Source: DATLHO01 sp035539855
Lineage (GTDB): Bacteria; Bacteroidota; Ignavibacteria; OLB7
Direction of reading: 5' to 3'
Assembly: GCA_035539855.1 (NCBI GenBank)
Contig: DATLHO010000009.1
Location: 1-9,124, forward strand
DNA length: 9,124 nucleotides
Part shown: positions 5,601 to 9,124 of the stretch, one piece after another
How the letters are laid out: every line of letters starts with the position of its first letter
Numbering within the stretch: position 1 is the first letter of the stretch
Notes under the pieces: generated by a model
Database searches by the model: none
Told to the model about the DNA's origin: nothing
The model's input: only the letters and a program-made list of their open reading frames with translations
Position numbers and translations under genes: made by a program

Positions 5601-7435
5601 GCAACCGCATCGGCACCTCCTCGAGCGGCGCCGTGATCGCCGGCGGCCAGACCAACGCCATCGGCAACAACGCGCGGATGTCGGCGATCGCCGGCGGACG
5701 CGGACTGACGCTCGACGGCCGCGGCAGCTTCGGCTTCCTCGGCGGCAACGACAACGGCTCGCGGGCAATGAGCATCGCCGACATCGACGTCGCGGTCCTC
5801 GGCAACACGAACCTCTGGCTTGCCAACAACGACAACTCGGCGTCGCAGCTCCGCTTCTTCGAGGCGAACGCGACCGTCGGAGCGTTCCCCGGCACGACGA
5901 ATCACTCGTCGTTCGAGGCGCAGTCGCAGGTGGCCGACATCCGCTACATCCTTCCCGACACCGCCGGCATCGTCGGCGATCTGCTCGCGGTCAGGACGGT
6001 CTCGGGCACGTCGGTCACGCTCGACTGGGCGGCGAGCGCGACGACGCCGACGTGGTCGCTCACCGGCAACGCCGGCACCACGCCGGGGACGCACTTCATC
6101 GGGACGACCGACGCGCAGGCCTTCGAGATCCACGTCGACGAGTCGGGCGTCGCCACCGGCGGCCGCCGGCGCGTCATGCGCTACGAGCCGAACGCGACGA
6201 GCGCGAACATCCTCGGCGGTCACTGGGCCAATGCCCTCGCGGGCGGCGTCGTCGGCACGACGATCGCCGGCGGCGGAGGCAACGGAACGCCCAACACGAT
6301 CAGCTCCGACTGGGGAACGATCTCCGGCGGCAAGTCGAACGCGATCGGCACGACGTCGATCAACGGCACGATCTCCGGTGGCGTCAGCAACCAGATCACC
6401 GGCGCGGCCGGCAACGCCACGGTCTCCGGCGGCATGGGCAACGTGATCACTTCGGGCGACCACACGACGATCTCGGGCGGCTTCAACAACCGCATCCAGA
6501 CCGGCTCGTTCGGTTCCACTCTCGGCGGCGGCACGAACAACGCGACCGCGTCGCACACGACGATCATCGCCGGAGGCAACGGCGGGTCGATCGGCACGGG
6601 CGCACAGTTCTCGACCATCGGCGGCGGACACCTCAACGCGATCGGCAACGGCGCGTTCGGGTCGACCATCGTCGGCGGCGTCAGCAACGCGATCGGAACG
6701 AACGCGTCGTACTCGACGATCGCCGGAGGCCACGGCCTGACGCTCACCGGCTCAGGCTCGCTCGGCTTCCTCGGCAACAACACGGGGGCGAACGCCATGT
6801 CGGTCGCGACCGCGAACGTCACGGTGCTCGGCAACACCGACCTGTGGCTTGCCAACAACGACAACGCCGCGTCGGCACTCCGGCTCTACGAGCCGAACGC
6901 GACGGCCGGCGCGTTCCCCGGCGCGACGAACTACTCGTCGCTCGCCTCGCAGGCGCAGGCCGCCGACATCGACTACCTGCTCCCGGCCGCGGCCGGCGTC
7001 ATGGGCGATCAGCTCACGATCACCGCCGTCGCCGGCAGCACCGTCACGCTCGGCTGGGCCGCCGCGTCGGACCGCCGGATCAAGTCCGACATCGTGACGC
7101 TCGACGGCGAGCGCTTCCTGTCGGGCCTCCGCGCGATCCCGCTCGGCTCCTGGCGCTACACCACCGATCCGTCGGGCCGCCGTCACTACGGCATCATGGC
7201 CCAGGACTTCAAGACGTTCTTCGGCAACGACGGCCTCGGCGAGATCGGCACCGACTCGACCGTCAACGACCTCGACCTCATCGGCGTGTCGTACCTGTCG
7301 ATCCAGGCGCTCGAGAAGCGCACTGCGAGCGACCGCACCGACATCGAGGAGCTCAGGTCCGTGGTGAACGCACTGAAGGAGCAGCTCGAGGAGCTGCGCC
7401 GCGAGAACGCCGAGCTGCGCGAGCGGCTCGACTAG
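2648..7435 (+). CDS. Giant fibre protein with solenoid repeats and self-cleaving S74 chaperone domain
   Basis: 1595 residues. The open frame extends upstream to 2477, but the ATG at 2648 starts a clear signal peptide (core 10-24, cut RLAA|QT after 31) and lies beyond the previous stop, so it is preferred. Order: 38-131, an FCB-type domain (LLSYQGVLSDD to VSAPYAIRS); about 185-461, a GQ-L-W repeat stalk; 560-573, a fibre-type motif (DIHTDARPTFDGVT); 611-1135 and 1136-1473, two copies of a module with 17-residue solenoid repeats; 1474-1559, a peptidase S74 chaperone domain with SDRRIK and HYGIMAQD; 1564-1595, a coiled coil. In phage tail fibres and endosialidases the S74 domain guides trimer folding and then cuts itself off. 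Ser1474 and Lys1479 match the Ser/Lys dyad, with predicted cleavage between Ser1474 and Asp1475. A surface fibre or adhesin is the likely role. No type IX sorting domain or YadA anchor is present. Confidence 0.9.
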   Translation: MSTPFLHRPLAALALIALVLAGSALPMRLAAQTAPPRLLSYQGVLSDDTRTAVPDGSYPITFRIYAQPTGGAVLWEEKTTVATIDGVFETVLGATTPITLAFDVPYWLAIELAGDAEMTPRVQLVSAPYAIRSLTADTAMQLDAGATGVVRSVNLLDGDVVVAAEGIASVRMAGDTISIVVPQMLPLNPSDGQHIRWNATTGAWEAIDPRADTSVTTTARLTGRGTASAPLDIAQMGATNGQPLVWDETSRAWRPGESGVQSIAPITGTGSTASPLKLEEGTSDRQALVWSATERRWVAAEQSVRSSNEITGDGTAATPLRLAAQGAMGGQVLRWDATVGGWRPGAPITAVTAPLRGGGIAGDPLMMEPGTRSGQLLHWNGVQWTALPTRLPVDGEVLRWNGSTGSWEPAGIVVTGAVPLSAGAIWYGGATNTATELPAGGAGQVLAMNGAGTRPQWTSTLAVDSIGARTVTTSGDVRVGGSLTVGGPAVDLPAGSIGNAELANPAVAVRYGAGIAGDTVVALGDTLDLGNTGVLSITGTTNQVIASAATGAVTLSLPQDIHTDARPTFDGVTLDNLVTTSVSDTVLTMSAGAVQARSVASLVGTIGQLVWTTTGNAGTNPATNFLGTIDNQSLDIRVNNERVMRYSPEASPNIIGGYMTNSIAAGVHGATIAGGGTSVSPNSIATGSLTAVISGGAGNAIGSSAVRATIGGGINNTIGNGSYQSTISGGAVNQVAAGSRDVVIAGGGINWVGANSAWGVISGGYRNYIRDNAANSTIGGGIQDTIYDNAGTSTIAGGTFNAIGTSSGTSTIGGGNSNKILASSSTSVIAGGASNTTASTTTVIGGGDINDIGTNSRWSQIAGGHNNNILNDSYESTIGAGEGNDIGPSAVRGTIGGGSFNDILQSSSNSTIAGGYGNQIAIAADRSTIGGGMSNRIAQSASVAVVAGGTNNIVDTSAWGSTIGGGQNNVIDNGSSISVIDGGDGNRIGTSSSGAVIAGGQTNAIGNNARMSAIAGGRGLTLDGRGSFGFLGGNDNGSRAMSIADIDVAVLGNTNLWLANNDNSASQLRFFEANATVGAFPGTTNHSSFEAQSQVADIRYILPDTAGIVGDLLAVRTVSGTSVTLDWAASATTPTWSLTGNAGTTPGTHFIGTTDAQAFEIHVDESGVATGGRRRVMRYEPNATSANILGGHWANALAGGVVGTTIAGGGGNGTPNTISSDWGTISGGKSNAIGTTSINGTISGGVSNQITGAAGNATVSGGMGNVITSGDHTTISGGFNNRIQTGSFGSTLGGGTNNATASHTTIIAGGNGGSIGTGAQFSTIGGGHLNAIGNGAFGSTIVGGVSNAIGTNASYSTIAGGHGLTLTGSGSLGFLGNNTGANAMSVATANVTVLGNTDLWLANNDNAASALRLYEPNATAGAFPGATNYSSLASQAQAADIDYLLPAAAGVMGDQLTITAVAGSTVTLGWAAASDRRIKSDIVTLDGERFLSGLRAIPLGSWRYTTDPSGRRHYGIMAQDFKTFFGNDGLGEIGTDSTVNDLDLIGVSYLSIQALEKRTASDRTDIEELRSVVNALKEQLEELRRENAELRERLD
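3200..4030 (+). repeat. Degenerate GQ-L-W stalk repeats of the fibre protein
   Basis: In-frame repeats of about 45 residues shrinking to about 25-30 at the end. Each has a core of the form G-Q-x-L-x-W-(N/D/S)-(6 to 7)-W: DGQHIRWNATTGAW, NGQPLVWDETSRAW, DRQALVWSATERRW, GGQVLRWDATVGGW, SGQLLHWNGVQW, DGEVLRWNGSTGSW and the diverged AGQVLAMNGAGTRPQW. Three copies are joined by a link of the form ITGxGTAxxPLxL. Seven cores are visible. Such repeats are common in tail-fibre-like proteins of this lineage and probably form a repeated beta-rich shaft. Confidence 0.75.
4478..6052 (+). repeat. Fibre module copy A (525 residues)
   Basis: First copy of a large in-frame module: a 51-residue entry segment (WTTTGNAGTNPATNFLGT, then ERVMRYSPEAS and IIGGYMTN), a solenoid array (4631-5707) and a 115-residue exit segment with GSFGFLGG, VLGNTNLWLANNDN and YILPDTAG. 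The same order of landmarks recurs in copy B at 6053-7066. The exit segment is of a kind often found before S74 domains in FCB fibre proteins. Confidence 0.82.
4631..5707 (+). repeat. Solenoid array A: 21 units of a 17-residue (51-bp) repeat
   Basis: Residues 662-1020 divide without gaps into 21 units. The consensus is roughly x-I-x-x-x-(S/A)-x-x-S-T-I-(G/A)-G-G-x-x-N, for example AIGTSSGTSTIGGGNSN. Nineteen units are exactly 17 residues; unit 1 (4631-4693) has 21 and unit 11 (5153-5197) has 15, and the sum matches the 1077 bp exactly. The regular Ile, Gly-Gly and Asn positions suggest one turn of a beta-solenoid or a YadA-head-like trimeric structure per unit. The period is a multiple of 3, so gain or loss of units would keep the frame. 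Confidence 0.88.
6053..7066 (+). repeat. Fibre module copy B (338 residues)
   Basis: Second copy of the module at 4478-6052: entry segment (WSLTGNAGTTPGTHFIGT, then RRVMRYEPNATS and ILGGHWAN), a shorter solenoid array (6233-6739) and a 109-residue exit segment with GSLGFLGN, VLGNTDLWLANNDN and DYLLPAAAG. It joins directly to Ser1474 of the S74 domain. A run of DNA around the LWLANNDN codons (near 5816 and 6845) is identical in both copies, but overall the copies have diverged, so the duplication is not recent. Confidence 0.82.
6233..6739 (+). repeat. Solenoid array B: 10 units of the 17-residue repeat
   Basis: Residues 1196-1364 divide into 10 units with lengths 21, 15, 17, 17, 16, 17, 15, 17, 17 and 17, summing exactly to 507 bp. 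Typical units are AIGNGAFGSTIVGGVSN and AIGTNASYSTIAGGHGL. The first unit is a 21-residue variant containing TTIAGGG, as in array A. Unit 7 (6542-6586) is a 15-residue variant (ATASHTTIIAGGNGG) that resembles unit 11 of array A. Confidence 0.86.
7067..7435 (+). other. Self-cleaving S74 chaperone domain plus terminal coiled coil
   Basis: Codes for residues 1474-1595 of the fibre protein. Ser1474-Asp1475 is the predicted self-cleavage site and Lys1479 the partner residue (S-D-x-x-x-K spacing as in endosialidase-type chaperones). His1513 precedes GIMAQD, and GVSYLSIQALEKR ends the domain. The following a/d heptad positions are Ile1566, Leu1569, Val1573, Leu1576, Leu1580, Leu1583, Asn1587, Leu1590 and Leu1594, an unbroken 3-4 spacing. 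Cleavage would release about 122 residues (roughly 14 kDa). Confidence 0.82.
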
Positions 7436-7458
7436 GATTCGACGTGGGCACACGCGGT

Positions 7459-7492
7459 CAGGGCCGGTTCATCGCACGATGGGCCGGCCCTG
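7459..7492 (+). terminator. Hairpin terminator after the fibre gene
   Basis: Arms 7459-7473 and 7478-7492 form a continuous 15-bp RNA stem (13 Watson-Crick and two G-U pairs) around the loop GCAC, starting 23 bp after the fibre stop codon. It is GC-rich (CAGGGCCGG paired with CCGGCCCTG at the base). The following bases TCGCATT are not a real T-tract, so termination may be weak or the hairpin may mainly protect the 3' end of the long transcript. Confidence 0.7.
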
Positions 7493-7524
7493 TCGCATTG
7501 GTACGCATGTGCCGCCGTCGGATG

Positions 7525-7530
7525 TAGATT
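7525..7530 (+). promoter_or_regulatory. Candidate -10 element for leaderless methyltransferase mRNA
   Basis: TAGATT fits the TAnnnT pattern and lies only six bases before the ATG at 7537, a spacing known from leaderless transcripts in several bacteria. No convincing -35 or -33 element is seen at the usual distance; the nearest TTG, at 7498-7500, is 24 bases away. Tentative. Confidence 0.28.
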
Positions 7531-7536
7531 GCGCCC

Positions 7537-8169
7537 ATGACTCCGGAAGAACGCACCGCGAAGTGGACCGCCTACTACGAGCGCACCGCCGGCGAGCCGC
7601 CGCGCAAGTCGCTGCTGCGCGCCCTCGAGCTCCATGGCGACGCTCCGCCAGGTCTCGCCGTCGATCTCGGCTGCGGTGGAGGACGCGACACGCTCGAGCT
7701 GCTCGAACGTGGCTGGAGCGTCGTCGCCGTCGACCGCGAGCCCGCCGCGACCGAGCGCGTCGAGGCGATCGTGCCCGAAGCGCATGCGGACCGCCTGCGG
7801 ACGCTCGCCGAGCCGCTCGAGACCGTCGAGATCCCATCGTGCCTGCTCGTCAACGCGAGCTACTCTCTGCCCTTCTGCGCGCCCGATCGCTTCGCCGCGA
7901 TGTGGTCGCGCGTGCGCGAGGCGATCGTCCCCGGCGGTCGCTTCACCGGACAGATCTTCGGCGACCGCGACGAGTGGCGCGACAACCCGGAGCTCACCTT
8001 TCACACGCGCGACGAGACCGAGGCGCTCTTCGACGGCTTCGAGATCGAGGACTTCACCGAGCTCGACGAGGATGGCCTGACGTCGATGGGCGAGGCCAAG
8101 CACTGGCACGTGTTCACGGTCATCGCGCGGAAGCCCGATGCGCCGGCGCGTCCGCTCGGAGACGACTGA
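7537..8169 (+). CDS. Class I SAM-dependent methyltransferase (TehB-like group)
   Basis: 210 residues, complete, no signal peptide, cytosolic. The glycine-rich SAM-binding motif I is AVDLGCGGGRDT (41-52). The acidic residue that usually binds the ribose of SAM is Asp66 in VVAVDRE. The motif IV region is VNASYSLPFC (105-114), followed by IVPGGRFTGQIFGDRDEW (129-146) and a C-terminal KHWHVFTVIARK (188-199). The N-terminal KWTAYYERTAGEPPRKSLLRAL is typical of a small, widespread methyltransferase group related to TehB. The substrate cannot be told from sequence; TehB itself acts on tellurite/selenite, but this should not be assumed here. It follows the operon terminator and lies 59 bp before the S41-like gene, with which it may be co-transcribed. 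ATG 7537 is the first start in frame after the terminator that precedes the conserved N-terminus. Confidence 0.88.
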   Translation: MTPEERTAKWTAYYERTAGEPPRKSLLRALELHGDAPPGLAVDLGCGGGRDTLELLERGWSVVAVDREPAATERVEAIVPEAHADRLRTLAEPLETVEIPSCLLVNASYSLPFCAPDRFAAMWSRVREAIVPGGRFTGQIFGDRDEWRDNPELTFHTRDETEALFDGFEIEDFTELDEDGLTSMGEAKHWHVFTVIARKPDAPARPLGDD

Positions 8170-8228
8170 GCTCGAACCGCAGTCGGCTCGCTTCGCTCGA
8201 CGTGTCGATCATCACGCCCTGCCATCCG

Positions 8229-9124
8229 ATGCGACCATTCACCGTCATCATCGTTCTACTGCTGAGTCTCGCCAGCGTCGAGGCCCAGCCGGCCGCGCGC
8301 GCCGATGAGGGCCTGCGGACCGCTCGTATTGCCGCGGCGGGGCGGCTGTGGGGGCGCATCAAGCACTTCCACCCGTATCTCGCCACGCGCCATGTGGACT
8401 GGGATCGCGCGCTCGTCGAGGCCCTGCCCTCGATCGGCACGGCGCGCTCGCGCGACGCGTACATCGCGGCGATCGACGCGATGCTCGCGAAGCTCGACGA
8501 CGGCTCGACGCGCGTCCTGGCGGCCGGCGGTCGGACGACGGAGCTGCCGATCGGCCGCGCGCTCCGCATCGACGACGGCGTGATCGTGGTGTCGTTCTCG
8601 ACGATCGCCCGCGCGGAGGCCGACGGCGCGCTGCCCTTCCGGTTCGTCGCCGACAGCGTTGGTGCGCTCATGAGCTCGGCCCGTGCGATCGTGCTCGACA
8701 TGCGCGGCCGTGGATGGGATGCCACGCAGGATCCCGAGTACTATTTCGCGGAGGAACTGGCGGCGGTCGTTCCGCGGATCATCGACGCGCCGGTGCAGAC
8801 CGCGACGTGGCGCTATCGGATGCACAACGGATTCGCTCCGCAGCAGGGCACCAGCTCCGGCGGATACTACTCCGCGCTCGTGACACTGACGCCGGATCTG
8901 ATCACGCCGCACGCCGCCGGGCGCGCGCTGCCGATCGCCATCGTCGTCGATCGCTCTACGCCGATGGGCTTCGACATCGCGAGCGGACTGCGCGCGGCGG
9001 GTCGCGCGATCGTCGTTTCGGAGTCGGATCGGTCGGAGAGCATCGGCGCGCTCACGAACCTCGTCGAGCTGACCGACTCGGTCGTCGTCGCGATGCGCAC
9101 CGCCGAGCTCGTCGGTGTGGATGG
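8229..9124 (+). CDS. Secreted peptidase S41-like protein, N-terminal part (runs off right edge)
   Basis: 298 residues are visible and the frame stays open to the edge. The signal peptide is 1-19 (cut VEA|QP), with no lipobox, so it is exported to the periplasm or beyond. Residues 34-93 match the helical N-terminal domain of one S41 group: AGRLWGRIKHFHPYL, then VDWDRALVEALP and an AIDAMLAKLDDGSTRV segment. A core alpha/beta domain follows: ARAIVLDMRGRG (151-162), then PIAIVVDRSTPMGFDIASGL (235-254). No PDZ domain is evident. In active S41 proteases this last strand and turn is followed by the nucleophilic serine of an SASE-like motif, with the lysine about 25 residues later; here the aligned positions hold Met/Gly and acidic or Ser residues. 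It may be a degenerate or divergent member. The start is the ATG that opens the signal peptide; no Shine-Dalgarno sequence is seen. Confidence 0.8.
   Translation, partial: MRPFTVIIVLLLSLASVEAQPAARADEGLRTARIAAAGRLWGRIKHFHPYLATRHVDWDRALVEALPSIGTARSRDAYIAAIDAMLAKLDDGSTRVLAAGGRTTELPIGRALRIDDGVIVVSFSTIARAEADGALPFRFVADSVGALMSSARAIVLDMRGRGWDATQDPEYYFAEELAAVVPRIIDAPVQTATWRYRMHNGFAPQQGTSSGGYYSALVTLTPDLITPHAAGRALPIAIVVDRSTPMGFDIASGLRAAGRAIVVSESDRSESIGALTNLVELTDSVVVAMRTAELVGVD

Noticed and set aside
5162..6733. Long antisense open frame (523 codons) across both repeat arrays
   Set aside because: It follows the repeat period of the sense gene and shows only Arg/Ala/Asp/Val-rich low-complexity sequence; not a separate gene.
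4631..6739. CRISPR array or other non-coding tandem repeat
   Set aside because: The 51-bp units are in frame, diverged at DNA level but conserved in protein pattern, and have no constant repeat/variable spacer structure.
2648..7435. Prophage tail-fibre gene
   Set aside because: The S74 domain is phage-like, but the protein has a Sec signal peptide and an FCB-type exported N-terminal domain, lies after two exported host-type proteins, and no phage structural, lysis or integration gene is nearby.
4477..7527. A 1016-codon open frame overlapping the fibre gene in another plus frame
   Set aside because: The translation is a monotonous Arg/His/Asp/Gln-rich string with no domain, created by the GC-biased 51-bp repeats. 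The fibre frame has signal peptide, domains and a matching stop, so this is a shadow.
7537..8169. Tellurite resistance gene tehB
   Set aside because: Only general methyltransferase motifs are shared; nothing in the sequence or context supports tellurite as substrate.

Overview
The window looks like chromosomal DNA of a high-GC, Gram-negative member of the Bacteroidota/Chlorobiota/Kapabacteria (FCB) lineage. The main reason is the protein at 787-1737, which ends in a type IX secretion (por) sorting domain, a signal essentially confined to that lineage. Supporting signs are an outer-membrane barrel with an LPGxPxxPSC-type motif, fibre domains common in such genomes, and starts without Shine-Dalgarno sequences. 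The assignment to lineage is inference; Kapabacteria/Ignavibacteria relatives are my best guess.

Layout. (1) 1-575, minus strand: the N-terminal part of a cytosolic TPR-type helical protein that runs off the left edge. (2) 576-786: a 211-bp divergent intergenic region with a candidate promoter for each direction and a GC-rich inverted repeat. (3) 787-7435, plus strand: three genes spaced 33 and 46 bp apart, all with signal peptides, probably one operon. They encode a cohesin-like secreted protein with a type IX sorting domain, a small outer-membrane beta-barrel protein, and a 1595-residue fibre protein. The fibre has an N-terminal FCB-type domain, a stalk of GQ-L-W repeats, two copies of a large module each built around 17-residue beta-solenoid-like repeats (21 and 10 units), a self-cleaving peptidase S74 chaperone domain and a terminal coiled coil. 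(4) 7459-7492: a 15-bp-stem hairpin, probably the operon terminator. (5) 7537-8169: a class I SAM-dependent methyltransferase, possibly leaderless. (6) 8229-9124: the N-terminal 298 residues of a secreted peptidase S41-like protein that runs off the right edge and seems to lack the usual catalytic residues.

How they may work together (inference): the 787-7435 genes look like a cell-surface fibre locus. The fibre would trimerise with help from the S74 domain, which then cuts itself off. The barrel could be its outer-membrane partner and the type IX substrate a co-displayed adhesin-like subunit. The fibre itself has neither a type IX sorting domain nor a YadA-type membrane anchor, so how it leaves and stays on the cell is the main open question. 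The flanking TPR, methyltransferase and S41-like genes have no evident functional link to it.
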